Assembly: GCA_001953115.1 (NCBI GenBank)
Contig: LSSL01000472.1
Location: 1 to 64,000, forward strand
Reading direction: 5' to 3'
DNA length: 64,000 nt
Source: Smittium mucronatum
Lineage: Eukaryota > Kickxellomycota > Harpellomycetes > Harpellales > Legeriomycetaceae
In this document: in pieces, positions 1 to 11,826 of the stretch
Numbering within the stretch: position 1 is the first letter of the stretch
Layout: every line of letters begins with the position of its first letter
Program-made: the position numbers and the translations under genes
Notes under the pieces: model-generated
What the model was told of the DNA's origin: nothing
Database searches by the model: none
What the model saw: only the letters and a program-made list of their open reading frames with translations

Positions 1-163
1 TTTTTTGCTTATTTTGGGTGTCGGCCGAATATCGGCTCTGAGGCCCAGGGAAGTTGACTACCACTTGGTTTTGAAGACCCGTGGTGGACTTACTTGCAGC
101 CTTCCCTAAACCAACCTTCGACCATAATGGTCTGGTACGTTTAAAGGGTCTTAGCTCCTCCAT
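1..163 (-). CDS. 5' part of an unrecognised protein-coding gene, cut by window edge
   Basis: Reading leftwards from an ATG at 163, 54 codons stay open to the window edge. An in-frame TAA lies 9 bases upstream of the ATG, so this is the first Met available. The peptide starts MEELRPFKRTRPLWSK and is rich in basic and polar residues. The stretch is much richer in G+C than the AT-rich DNA to its right, as in other coding parts of the window. A perfect donor motif GTAAGT (complement of 88-93) lies inside, so the first exon could instead end at 94, but the frame stays open past it. I recognise no domain. It could also be the start of a transposon ORF. Confidence 0.5.
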   Translation of the reverse strand, partial: MEELRPFKRTRPLWSKVGLGKAASKSTTGLQNQVVVNFPGPQSRYSADTQNKQK

Positions 164-331
164 GGTTGGTTAGCTTAAAATAAAAAATAAAAAGGACTTT
201 CTGTGTTTTCTTACTTTTTTTTGGTTTTAGGATTGAAATCTGAATTGAGATCTCAATCGTTTTTTTTTTTTTTTTGCTTTCTTGCTCTTTTTTTCTTATT
301 AGAGCGTTTAGTTATTGATAAATACTAAGTA

Positions 332-373
332 CAGATAGCCTGTATACAATATACAGCTCTCTGTTACTATCTG
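332..373. other. Compound hairpin upstream of edge gene
   Basis: An inner perfect stem CTGTATA/TATACAG (340-346 and 350-356, loop CAA) sits inside an outer 7-bp stem CAGATAG/CTATCTG (332-338 and 367-373). Nested stems like this are rare by chance. No RNA family is recognised. It lies about 170 bp upstream of the ATG at 163, so it may belong to that gene's promoter or be a fold in a transcript. Confidence 0.4.
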
Positions 374-1311
374 GTCAGCTTTAAGCAGCTGGCTTAGTGT
401 CGATAATATAAAAAATGGAAATAGAAATAAACTTTTTTTTGGTAATGGAATTCAGAAATTTTATTGGCTAATTCAAATAAAAAAATCTAAAGGAGAGAGA
501 GAGAGGTCGAATTAGGTTCAAATTAGCTGAAATTTATTATCAACCTTTTATCATGTTGTTACCTTAAGATAAAATTCAGTGAAACAATAAAAACCCCTCC
601 TAAATCCAATTAAAGCTTGAATTTATGCATAGCTAGCTTTATGGGATTAATATTTTTATTCATTTATACTGAGTTCTAAAACAAACCACGTTTAAAAAAA
701 ATCTAGTTTTTGGGTAATGCATAATAAAATTTCATACCTAAATGGACTTTGCAGTCGCCATAAATAGTCTAATGATTTTTATGTTATATATCTGTGCTTA
801 ATAATTGACCCAGAAAAAAATAATTATGAAAATAAGATTGAAACGATTAATAATATCTTACTAAACCAACGTAAAAACCTCACAAATAGGACAAGGTAAT
901 AAAAGAGTAAATTACAGAACCAATGCTGAAAAATAAAATTTACTTTTGGAAAACACTTACTATTTTTTGATATTTTACGCAACACGAGAACTGGAGTAAC
1001 CGAATTATTTTTCAGAACTCTAAAACTGATTACCCTTCTCTAATTCAATGGCAATAAAAAATCGGTCAATATTCAAAAATTTAAAAGGTCTAAACTGAAT
1101 GACCGTAAAATTTAATTTTACTTCTAAGAGTATTTGTAATTGTTGATTAACTGCATGGGAATGGTTCCAATTTTTTCCAAGAAACACCAATACTCCATAA
1201 CCCACCTGATTAGTTTTATTTGATAGGTTGGGAAAGGTTCAAGAGAGATTGGTAAAAAAAATTGACTGCTGAAAACTTTGGCGTTTGTTGTTTCAAAAAT
1301 ATAAATTTTAC

Positions 1312-1583
1312 TATACGGGAGATTCCCTTAGAGAGCGGACACATTGCTATTAAGTTTTTACTATTTTCCTAATTTGGATAGATTGAGATAAGGTCCGGTG
1401 TTAATTTATTCGGCAAATCAAAATATGAATTTTAGAGGCTGATTTTCTACTGGTAATGTTTTGTAATTTATTAGAGCCAGCATTTTTTTCTATTTTTATT
1501 GGACTGGTTTTTTTATAAATTCAAGTATAGCCAATAGTATGCACAGTAAAAAAAAGTCTGGTCTTCGAAAGAATCTCCCATAC
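1312..1583. repeat. MITE-like TIR element, family D copy 1
   Basis: About 272 bp bounded by inverted termini: it starts TATACGGGAGATTC and ends GAATCTCCCATA, with TA at both edges. The same element recurs at 42197-42463 with the same termini and shared internal blocks such as AAAAAGTCTGGTCTT near the right end. Length, TIRs and a TA target fit a non-autonomous Tc1/mariner-type MITE. It encodes nothing convincing. The superfamily is inferred from the TA only. Confidence 0.72.
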
Positions 1584-2545
1584 GTATTGATAGGGATGTT
1601 AAATGGGCTTCCTAGAAATGACGAAATTTCATATTGAAAATGAAAATACTGATTAGTAAGCAAAAGAAATTGAAATAACAATTGACCAATGAAAAGTAGC
1701 ACAATTCAGTAAAATCAACAAAAATGATAGAAATTGATTTACCAAAATGCAACAAAACAAGAATATTCTTTTCATACCATTTCTTTTTATCGGGTTTCCA
1801 GAATTGGGAATAAGATCGGAAAAAACAAAAAAATTACCTCATCCAATTAACTCGAAAAAACCTAATTCTCAGTTAAAAAAGAATTGTTCCTCACCCCCCT
1901 ACAACAAATTTACTTCACGGTAGCTGGAAAAAGGAATAATATAATCAACCAGAGCTGTGTAAAAATTCGTCCAACTTTTATGCCTCGAAATAATAATTTT
2001 TGTCGAAATAAAATCATTGATGTTTCATCTCATTATTTAATTTAGAGTAATAATTGATGTCACCTTGTAATTCAGCGTCTTTATTTATTGTGCAAGATAG
2101 AAATTGCGTGAATTAAAATGCATGACAGCTCATAATACCGATTTTCCTTGAGTTTAAATGATTGATTGTGTATATTTTTAACGGGAAGATATGATCTCAA
2201 TAGGAGCCGACTTATAGCCGACTCATAGTGGAATTAACCGAGTAATCCGTAATTGAAATAGGAGTATCGATACAACCGTTGAGTACCTTCCAAAAAAAAA
2301 AAAGCAGGAAATTCAAAGCAGAAAAAGGTTCAGAGCATAATTATTGAGCTTTCGATAAACTATAGTTTTTCGGCTGTTGAGTATTGTTTTCTTTAATTTT
2401 GTTTCCTATAAACAGTGAATTATCTTTTATTAATACTTTCACATTAGCAGTTTGTATTTTCACTAGTTTTTTTTGCATTTGTAAGAATAGATAAAATCTT
2501 TCAAATATCTTTTTATATTGTAATTATACCCTTCATCGGAAAGCG

Positions 2546-2554
2546 TATATATTA
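2546..2554 (+). promoter_or_regulatory. Candidate TATA element of the MFS gene
   Basis: A TATATATTA motif lies about 40 bp upstream of the ATG at 2593, followed by a short AT-rich leader. In such AT-rich DNA this is only suggestive. Confidence 0.3.
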
Positions 2555-2592
2555 AAAAGCGCATTTTGTATAATCATAACTCAATATAAATC

Positions 2593-3948
2593 ATGAGTAT
2601 CAGCATAAAAGAGAAAGATGCTGAGAGTTCTGTTGTTTTTGAAGAGGAAGCGAAGATGACAATACAGGAGAATAAAGATTCTATAGAGTATTTTGAAGAC
2701 AAAAAAGAGAATATGGAATCTGGTGGGTTAAAAGTACCTGAACCAGATTCGTTTTATAGTTGGATAGTTGTAGCAGTGGGGTGTTTTTGCTACATGAATA
2801 TTTTTGGGGGGATAACTGTTTCCGGAATATTACAAGAATACTATTTAAACACTATGTTTCCCAACGATGCAGCTGCTAAAATATCATGGATTAGCACAAT
2901 TTCGTTTGCTCTAGGGTATATGGGAGGAATATTTGCCGGTCCAATGGTGTCATATATTGGAATCAGGTATGTATCGCTAGTAGCTGCATTGACTTCGACT
3001 GTCGGATTATTATTAGCATCGTTCAGCAATTCTATCTGGCAGTTAGTTTTGACTCAAGGGATAATATATGGATTTGGGTCCTCCTTGCTGATAAACCTTT
3101 CTGTCACGATGGCAACTTTATGGCTAGTTAAACACAGAAGCTTAGGTCTTGGTATTATAGCATCCGGGGGAGGGTTCGGAGGATTGATATTGGCCCCAGC
3201 TATGAGGAAGACTTTACCTGCATTAGGAATACACTGGACTTTTCGGGTTCTGGCTATTTTAAATCTAGTTTCCGGTCTGCTTTGTGTGATGATTTTCAAA
3301 GAACGGGATAAGTTCGTGCCAATAAGAAAAATAATTGAGTTCAAATTATTAAAAAGACCGATTACGATATTCATCTGTTTGGCTGCATTTTTCAACCAGT
3401 ATGGAATGTCGCTAATAGTTCTCTATTTCCCAGCTACTGTTAGAGAAATAGGGCAGTCTAGAGCGACTTCAGCGAACACGGCGCTGATATATTCAGCGAT
3501 AGGAGGGTTTGGTCGAATACTTGCGAACATTCTTTCGAAGAAAGTGGGAAACAATAACATGCTGATGTTTTCATGTTTTGGGTCTAGTATACTTATATTT
3601 AGTCTATGGCTACCATCAAACAGCTTTACAGTTTACTTGGTATTCATATCATTTTTTGCTCTTCTGTATCCTATGGCATTTCCTCTAATAACCACACTAG
3701 TATCAAACAATTACGCCAAGGAAGAGATACTTCTAGCTAATGGACTAATGTTCTTCTTTTATGGGCTAAGCGCATTATCAGGGGTACCAATTATGGGTGT
3801 CCTATTCGATAAACTGGGTCACAGGATCTCATACACGCCTGTAATTGTTAGCGGTGGCATAATCTATTTCGTTAACGGGATGTTGTTTCTGATACTAAGA
3901 TTCTATGTGAAAAGAATAGATCCTAGTTTGAAAATTGGAAAGATTTAA
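2593..3948 (+). CDS. MFS transporter, monocarboxylate-carrier (MCT/MCH) type
   Basis: Single-exon 451-residue membrane protein of the major facilitator superfamily, typical length for fungal MCH/MCT-like carriers. A hydrophilic acidic N-tail (about residues 1-50) precedes PDSFYSWIVVAVGC, which matches the conserved start of TM1 in monocarboxylate-porter relatives. About 12 hydrophobic segments follow in two blocks, split by a charged loop near residues 235-255 (FKERDKF onwards). Further family marks are the glycine-rich TM4-5 region RSLGLGIIASGGGFGG and the loop LFDKLGHR between late helices. The role would be uptake or efflux of a small carboxylate or related solute at the plasma or organelle membrane; substrate cannot be read from sequence, and fungal MCH paralogues often do not carry monocarboxylates. 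The start is the first ATG after the AT-rich leader. No intron is needed. The gene stands alone. Confidence 0.92.
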   Translation: MSISIKEKDAESSVVFEEEAKMTIQENKDSIEYFEDKKENMESGGLKVPEPDSFYSWIVVAVGCFCYMNIFGGITVSGILQEYYLNTMFPNDAAAKISWISTISFALGYMGGIFAGPMVSYIGIRYVSLVAALTSTVGLLLASFSNSIWQLVLTQGIIYGFGSSLLINLSVTMATLWLVKHRSLGLGIIASGGGFGGLILAPAMRKTLPALGIHWTFRVLAILNLVSGLLCVMIFKERDKFVPIRKIIEFKLLKRPITIFICLAAFFNQYGMSLIVLYFPATVREIGQSRATSANTALIYSAIGGFGRILANILSKKVGNNNMLMFSCFGSSILIFSLWLPSNSFTVYLVFISFFALLYPMAFPLITTLVSNNYAKEEILLANGLMFFFYGLSALSGVPIMGVLFDKLGHRISYTPVIVSGGIIYFVNGMLFLILRFYVKRIDPSLKIGKI

Positions 3949-6900
3949 AATATAAACATTAATGTTTTTGCAAATAGATCTTATTTGAAGGTTTTCAAAA
4001 TTCATATAAAAATATTGCATAAAATAAAAAAAACACCTGAAAGAGAAATTAGTCTTCAAAGATATTCAATTTTGACCATTCTCTGACTTCTTATACTGTT
4101 TTTTTCTTGTGCTGTTTTGAATCTAAATGTAAAATAAATAATGTTAACAGATTGTAACTGTTACTATTTGTTATGGTACCTGCAAATTTTCATTTTTAAC
4201 ATTAAATGTGCACCTACATTTATATCATTTTCATCGATCATCAGATATTACACTGCTTTAAACTGAAAAAATCGGGTATTTGAACGAATGAATTTGTGTA
4301 TGTACCAATTGCCGTTACTTTTTTTCCCTCTGCTTATGGACTCAGAAAGTGAGAATTATTACCATAACCATTATTTCGCCACTTTTTTAACTGTTGACAC
4401 CATCATTTCGCCAACTTGGTCATATTTGGCATCTTATTTTTTGCCTATCACGACATAATTCTTTAACAGCCTACAAAACAACACCACCAATATAACTTGC
4501 ATTTCCCCCGGAAGTTATAGTCCAATAGTTACCGCTTTCGCCTTTATAAACGAAAGATCATCCTAAATGCGCTGTTAGTTCCAAGATAACAGGCCATGAG
4601 CACTGTTACTATGTGTAGTTCCAACATATTAGTAACTTGAGATAACAGATGTCTTGTGACACAAAGATTCCGGGGGGTTTGAAACACAAAAATACAAGAG
4701 TTTCTATTTAAACAATAGAAAACAATCCATCTACTATTTTTTTAAAAAAGAGTCTAGGTTGAAGATTCAGACTGATTTTTGTTTATAACCAATCCCCTTT
4801 TTTTATAATGAGAGTTATCTTTGAGGTTCTGATAAATGGGAAACTGTAGAAACCACAATCCCTAGCAAATCACACTCTAGCCCAAGTCTAAACGATGGTC
4901 TCAGGACTATTCAGAAACAATAAATTGTCATTGGAAAATTCATCTGCAATTCGACCATTATAAATAAAAATAACGGTCACAAACTGTTCATACCTAGGCT
5001 TTTTTTTGTATCTCGGAATTTTGTTGCAAGATTCTTACCTGAGCAATTCAGGTAAATAACCCGCTTTTATTAATCGAGCAAATGTTGGTCTATAGCCGAT
5101 ATTGGATGAAAAAATATGTGAATAGTCCTTGCCCACTAAATAAACGGTTATATTTTTACTTTATGAAATTATTGGTTTATACATTTCAAAATCAGGGTAC
5201 CATGACTATTTGCATGCTACCATTTCGTCTACTTTTTCCACCTATCATTTTGCATGATTAATTTGTATTGGCAAATGATTTTTGTGTATTTCTTATAATT
5301 ATGCATCAGAAAATTTAAAATTTAATTTTTTTCATTTATTGGTAAAAAAGTACACGAAATGACCAGTATGTGAATTTTTAGTAAACCAATAGAAATGTCA
5401 CCCAAAATCAGGCATAAATCTATGAAATTAAAGAAGTATGGTCAAAAAATACAGTGGCTTCCATTTTTGACATTCTGCTAATAAATTTATCGCCAAAACT
5501 GAAAGTGATTGCGCTAAAAAATAACGTTTTTTTTTTATAAGGCCTAATGGGATAATATAGTTGAGTGATTTTATTTTAACGATTAGAATCTATTTCTATA
5601 CAAAGCTTAGGTCGTTAATATCCATAACGGGGTTATTTTTTTTTTCATGGATTTTTCACCGTATTTAACACAATTAACGGTGAGCTATAAGCTCTATTAA
5701 ATTGTATGGCTATATAATCTATAATACATTACAATTTTCATCGGGGTCACACACCCCATTTTTTGATTTAGAAACACAATCTCATCGAGATGCTAAATAT
5801 CCTTTCAAAGATGCAGTACTCCCATTGCTCCAGTTTTTTTTTAAAATTCTTTATCCAGTGACTTCAATATTGTAGGTTCACTCCTATTAAACATTTACAA
5901 GTTTTTTGGATGTTTCTTTGGAAGTTAGAAGGCTAATATTGATAAAAGCTTTATGATTTTTGTATACATTGGAATATGTTGCTTATAAAATTTGAGATTT
6001 AGATCATTATTGCATACTATTCAAAAGATATACATTCAACTTAATTATTTGTTTTCAGAAACTTGTTCTTGTGGCCTTAAGTTTCTTATAGAATAATAAT
6101 CGGAACTAGAACGCACTTTTTAGGTCCGTATAAAAAATTCCTTAATTTATACTTATTTTTCAAATCACTCATTGGATTTAATTGTTGTCGAAAATCTGCT
6201 TATTGGACAAAAAAAAAAGATTGACGATTTCCCCCTAATTTAGATGACATTTTTCTAATTTCAAAGTAATTTAAATTTTATTGTCTTGCTATTTCTTTTT
6301 ACCAAATAAAATTGAAAAATCTACAAAAAAAAAAGTTAAATTTGTTTATAATAACCAGAGTTTTCTTTGCATCGACACAGTGCTTTAGATTTAATGGACA
6401 CCCTGCTACTAAAGTGCTGATGATTTTAACTCTAATATACGAGTTACCAACAAAACCCAAACCTTCATGACTAAATGTAGGTTTTGGGAACCTTTGTTTC
6501 TACTTTTTTAACAAAAAACATTGTTCTGCACCCGTCTCAAAAAGTTTCCGACAAACATTTTTAGAAATCTACATATACTTCATTTATAATTCTAATCTCA
6601 GACTTTCAAGAAACTTTTTGAGTTTAGTTCATATATTTGTAACTTTGAATTTGGTGAGAGATGATTTTTCTATTTGTAATTAGCTTTAGCCTTTATAATA
6701 AATTTAATCACATATGTAAATCGGGTATTTCTTATCTTTTAATTCCCTGATTTCCATCCGTTTCTTACCAAACATAAACATACTTATTTTTCTAATTTAA
6801 TGTTTATAAATGTTTTTAAATTTCCATCTATCCTTACATAATCCCTTTCCCCACTTCGATCTCACTCGAAACCTTCGCAATAGTTCTACAAGTATATAAT

Positions 6901-7467
6901 GAAAAACTCAAGCATCGAAATATTATATTCCGACTATTATCGAGTTAACCCCCCCCCCCCCAAGGACTTAGGGCTCAAAAACCTATCTCCATCTCTTTCA
7001 TTTTATCAATGTTTAAATTTACACCCTTTGAATACATTATTGTCGATACCCAAATTTTTGGAATAATGAAAAATTAATACCATTTATTGATTTTGGCTCT
7101 ACCGGAATTATGAAAAATATTAACAATGAATAAATGCAACCTAAGCTTTTAAAAATATTTATTAAAAAACTATGTTAAATCATTTTGAATAAAGCCCGCA
7201 TGTAATGTGTAGAAAGTTTTACGTGAGAAAAATGTAATTGATATTCATTTTTAAACACACCTAAAAAAATAATCTAGAAATGAAATTAGAAATCTATCCC
7301 AAAATATAGTAAAACCGTCACATTAAAAATACATCATAGATCTGTTCGCCCTATAGTAACCCAAAATATATCTCCTTCAAGAGATAAAGAGGAAAATCTA
7401 ATTCAGAATCCCTTAATAACTGTGGTGTAATATCCCTGTAGATAATGCAATCGCCCCAATTGCAAAG
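3949..7467. other. Gene-free stretch with one MITE-like element
   Basis: About 3.5 kb between the 3' end of the MFS gene and the 3' end of the deubiquitinase gene, which lie tail to tail. It is AT-rich with many T and A tracts. It holds a family C TIR element at 5197-5392 and a pure C run near 6949-6961. A slightly GC-richer patch at about 4480-4690 has no reading frame I can support. Confidence 0.6.
5197..5392. repeat. MITE-like TIR element, family C copy 1
   Basis: About 196 bp, clearly homologous to 41978-42174. Shared blocks include CATGACTATTTGCAT at the left, TGTATTGGCAAA in the middle and CCAGTATGTGAATT at the right. The ends are inverted to each other: CATTTCGTCTACTTTTT on the left matches the complement of the right end, CATTTCGTGTACTTTTT. 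No ORF. Best explained as a small non-autonomous DNA transposon. Confidence 0.65.
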
Positions 7468-10400
7468 TTAAATCTGATCCCTCACAAAGAATAGCAAATA
7501 TGCTGCTGGTGATATCACATTTCTTTCTGAAATAGACGATACCCTCGTATCGTTGAAATAATTCCATTCATTCCTAATGCCACTATACACACTTGATGTA
7601 TAGTGGCCGCCTCCTAAACTTCCCATATGATTAACCACCCCATACAGATGGTACATATTTTTATTGTCAGTTTGATATTGGCCACCATGATTTCGGGAAT
7701 TATTCTCTGACAACGCTGGTATGCAGTAAGGCGTCAAGTCTAAACCTCGAAGCGGATATGTCACCATAGCATCAACCTTATCTCTAAATATTCCATCATA
7801 ACTGAATCTCTTGATGTGTAAAATCAATACGAGTGGAAGCTTAGATATCATTATTGTCTTTTTAGCTTCACTTTTTTGGTTGCAATTTGAACACAACCAT
7901 TCATTGTCTTTATCCAAATACTCTGGTTCTACGAATCTCGAAAGACAATCTGATATATCAACTGTCAAGTTCGAATAGTTTTTGTTATAAATCTTGGGGC
8001 TCTGCCCCGTTGCTCCTTGTCTTACACCGCCTCCTGTTCTTGACGGTAAAGGAATTGGTACAGAAAGATCAGTAAATGGTGAATATGATGATGATTGGTA
8101 TCCACAATTTGCGCATATAAGACGCGACTGCAGCTGTCCTTGGAATATAGAAGAAACTATTGACCAATTCAAATCTATATACTCATTCCATTTTATCTCA
8201 ACCTGTTCCAAATCTGGTAACAATTCGAATTTCCTTTCTTTTTCTTTCTCTTCAAACTTTATAAGTTCCTTAGATTTTCCGGAATGGTGTAACAACCCAT
8301 TATTATTTTTTTTTTTGTGAGGTAAACTCTTTGTGGTGTTCAGAGTATTATGAATTGCATCAAGAAAATGCGATGCAAACTCTTGAGCGTCCTGTTGGTC
8401 AGATCCCTTGAACATGGGAATCGCTTTCTTTATAGAATTAATCAGTGCAAGGGGGCTCAAACTAGTAGACTGTGAATTCCACAATTGATCTATCACTGAA
8501 GAAAATTCACAAATCATAGTTTCAGAATATTGTCGCTCTTTTAAAAACTTTTTGGCCTCGTTTGAATTCGCCACTATTGATGTAGACTTATCTCCCCCTT
8601 TAGAATCTAGTAGCGAAAACCCATTAATAGAGCGACTAACCGAGCAGTCTCGACGCCACAACCCACTCAAAAAGAATCTAGCAAAAGGGACGGTTCCAGA
8701 AAGGCATTGTAGCACCGAATTAACATAACACGTATTTCCAAAGTTTTTTAACCCTGTCAAACCAATGTTTTCTGTCGAACGAATAGGGGGTGGAGAAAAC
8801 CGACTTTGCATTTGGGTTTTTACATCGAGATTTCCGTTTAATAGCTGTAAATCTCCTGAAAACCCTCCTAGACTAGTTTTGTAACGATGGGTGTTATTTT
8901 TATGAATTACATCCTTAATAGAGTTCATATTATTTGGAGCCAATGGAGGTCCTGATTCACCGTAATCCATTAGATTGGATTGAGGACCTGAACTAGATGC
9001 TCTTTGGACCTGGTTCCCGAAGCCAGTTCCTCTGAATCTTCTTGGATTAAGATCATTACTAACAGCTAAGTATGGTTCAAATTTAGTACTGCTAGAATTC
9101 TCATAACTCATATTTTCGGACGCTTTGGGTATAGCCAAATTAACAAATGATTTTATTGGTTTTGAGGGTATTACAGGCGAACTTCCTTCGCCAACATCGG
9201 TTGTGATAAGTTTTGGGCTCGAGGCTTTAATTTCAGATGAAGAATTAAAATCTAAACGCTTTAAGTTATTCTTTAGATTATCTGGCATCGTTGATATTGC
9301 GGGAGAAGTTGCTTCTTTATGATATCTATTATCGGAGCCCAATAAATTTCTATTGTCATTTCCTGTAAATCCCAGTAGTGGGTTATCAAAAATAGACTTT
9401 CTTCGAAGAACTGTCGAATCATTCCAATCTGATTCAGCAATGTTTCCATTATTAAGACCTTCTTTTATGGAATCCGACTGACGCCCTATAACGTAGTACA
9501 GTTCGTGGTTTGTTGGACCGCTTTGAGATGTATCAGTTTCAATCGGAGTGATAGTCTCATCATTTTTATGGATGTCATGGTCATAATGAACTTGTTTTGA
9601 TTCAAGGTTTTCCAAATTTGATCCGGGGATTTTTTTAGAAAATCGGTTGATCTTCGTATCCTTTGAAGCTGGCTTTGGTTCTTTCCTTTTAAAGAAATCA
9701 TATAAAGATCGAGAGTGCTCTAGTGATGGAACTTTATGAGACTTCACATCATTTGCTATTTCGGCAGCATCTGAATCTGATATTAAAGTACCTAATCTTC
9801 TGTTTTTCAAGTGGCTAGAAGGTTGATCGTGTTCTATATGGGTGTTAGAAACGATAGTAGAGGGTTTATAGCTAAAAGAGCCCTGGACTTTGGGATAAGA
9901 ATTTAAGCTGGAAGAAGATTTTGCAATTCCGGAAGAAGTTATGAAATGATCAACATTACTCCCAGTGCAGTAATCAGGGCCTAAGTCTTTCACCCATCCA
10001 TATATACCTCCTGACAGCAAATGCATTCTTCTTAGCAAAGAATCATTCCCCGAACTCAAAATCGAAACCAAAAGTTTCAGTAAAGAAGATTTTGATCGGG
10101 TAGAAAATTGCTGGTCTGAAAAAGGGTCTAAGGTAGTTGTGGATTCATCCATGTAAATAATTTTGGAGAAAGCATTTCTTCCATCGAAATTTCTCTGCAT
10201 TGATGACGAAATCTCTCCGATTTTTTTAGAAATATCGTAGGCTGTAGAACTTATCGAAAAAAGCAAAGATAGTTAGTATTAATACATAAAATAAAATAAG
10301 GCAAAGAAGTTTGTAAAAAGTTATTAAAAAAAACCTTGGGAATAACCATTGAGGATCTATTGGAATTACAGAATCGTGTTTAATGTGACATTGGAAAAAT

Positions 10401-11826
10401 TCGTTCTTACCCCTTAAATCGAATATTAATATTTGGGGGTTTTTGACATAGCTAGAGTTATTTAGTAAGTTGGAAAGCTCTCTTGGAGAATAAGACAAAT
10501 GTGAAGCTTCAGAGCATGATGTATTAGATGCCATAAAGTCACTAGTATTAATTCTATCGTTTTTGTCAAATTTCTGGTCGATCTCAGCAAACTTCTTTAT
10601 TTTATCCTGTAAATAAAGAGATTCTCTGGAATCAAAACTGGATTCAACATGGTTTTCAGAAACAGGCTGAGATTTAAGTGTAAAAGAGTCTATGCTTGGA
10701 TATTTTTCCAAAAAATCTTTATATGAATCATGAGAGTTTTCAAGGGAATTAAGAGTTTTTTGCTCTTCTAACTCTTGGTCTATTATTTTAACCTTGAGAA
10801 TTTCCATAACTTCCATAACAGGTAGAGCATTCTGAAAATAATAAATTTAAGTTAATGTTAATGTTAATGTTAATAAAAAACCCAAGGCTTTTAAGAAGAA
10901 AATTACCTTTTTCAAGGAAATATACTTAGACGTATGAGAAATTTCATTAAAATCTCTTTGCTTTGGAATGATATTGAGTACGATTCTATTAGAAGAGTCT
11001 TTAATAAGTAAGGGGGAGCAATGATAACAAACTGAAAACAAAAAATGAATGTTTATATGTCAAAGAAGAGAAAACGAAATATTAGTTGAAATTACTCGCA
11101 AAACTTCAAGTAAGAAACGTAGGCACCCTTCCAATCGTTGCTCAGTTCTTTTAAGCGGCCCTAAATAACAATTTATGAATTGAAAAGGGAGAGATTATTA
11201 AAGAAACGCCCCGAAAAAACAATTGAAAAAAAACAATATGAAAAACTAACCGTTTCGTAAAGGCTATTAGCAGAAAAACACCAAGATTTAGAAGATGCGG
11301 TTATTTTGGAGTCTATCTGAGCATCGATTGCCAAATTCGAAATAATATCAGTACTTTTATTTGAGGGTATATTCTTTGTGGGAGAGATATCGAGTTCTTT
11401 GTGGAGAGAAATAATTGATAATTCTCTTTTAGGAAGATCGATAGAATTTTGTTTCGTTTCATCTCTAGAAAGATTAGAGTCTGTGGAGTTGCTATCAATA
11501 AAATTTAAACCCATAAGATCATTATATGGACTAGAACTTTCGGATTGCTCAGAAATTACGTCACGAGAAGATCTCCGAAAATGATCCCTAAATCTGTGAG
11601 AAATTTTTTTTTTGGGGATTGAATTACTCGATGGCTCTTTATTGAGCTCCAAATCGGATGGAATGTTGAGATTTTCACCCTCAGGAGAAGTCTTGGAAGA
11701 TGATTTGCTGAAGCTGCTTAAACGTTTATGAAAATGGGGAACTTTAGAACAGGCTTTTACACCAGACTCTAAAGCCTCAAATCGTTTTATCAGATCAGAG
11801 GTCTTCCTATTACTACTATTATCCAT
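7468..11826 (-). CDS. Doa4/Ubp4 (USP8)-like ubiquitin carboxyl-terminal hydrolase, five exons
   Basis: Cysteine protease that removes ubiquitin from substrates; the Doa4/USP8 group acts on endosomal cargo at ESCRT-III and recycles ubiquitin. Joining five exons gives one frame of 1332 residues: 11826-11251, 11160-11096, 10985-10907, 10831-10335, 10249-7468. Introns are 90, 110, 75 and 85 nt; the last has a TACTAAC branch site. Exons 2-3 encode a short helical segment (AYVSYLKFCEIVLNIIP, about 205-225) like the MIT/USP8-dimer region of relatives. Residues about 353-442 form a rhodanese-like domain (ILIFDLRGKNEF) with no catalytic Cys evident, as usual in this family. A long low-complexity Ser/Asn-rich linker follows. 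The USP domain starts near 904: Cys box GLKNFGNTCYVNS (Cys913), zinc-finger pairs CANC and CSNC, and His box GGGHYTS (His1288) with Asp1306 in FNDTR. All catalytic residues are present. Uncertain points: intron 4 has a weak donor (GTTTTT at 10334; an in-phase GTTATT lies just upstream), and intron 2 was placed by family resemblance. Confidence 0.9.

Larger units (their letters stand above)
164..2592. other. Gene-free stretch between edge gene and MFS gene
   Basis: AT-rich DNA with no supportable gene. It contains a T/A-rich leader next to the edge gene, a GA dinucleotide run near 493-506, a strong hairpin at 332-373, one TIR-bounded MITE-like element at 1312-1583, and the promoter of the MFS gene at its right end. 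The small reading frames on the minus strand near 1020-1205 and 1496-1702 have no support; the second overlaps the MITE. Confidence 0.6.

Noticed and set aside
24..171. Structured non-coding RNA at the left edge
   Set aside because: Hairpins are present, but the same stretch is an uninterrupted coding frame behind an in-frame stop, which explains it better; no known RNA motif is present.
3054..3395. 113-codon antisense frame in the MFS gene
   Set aside because: Shadow of a well-supported coding frame on the other strand.
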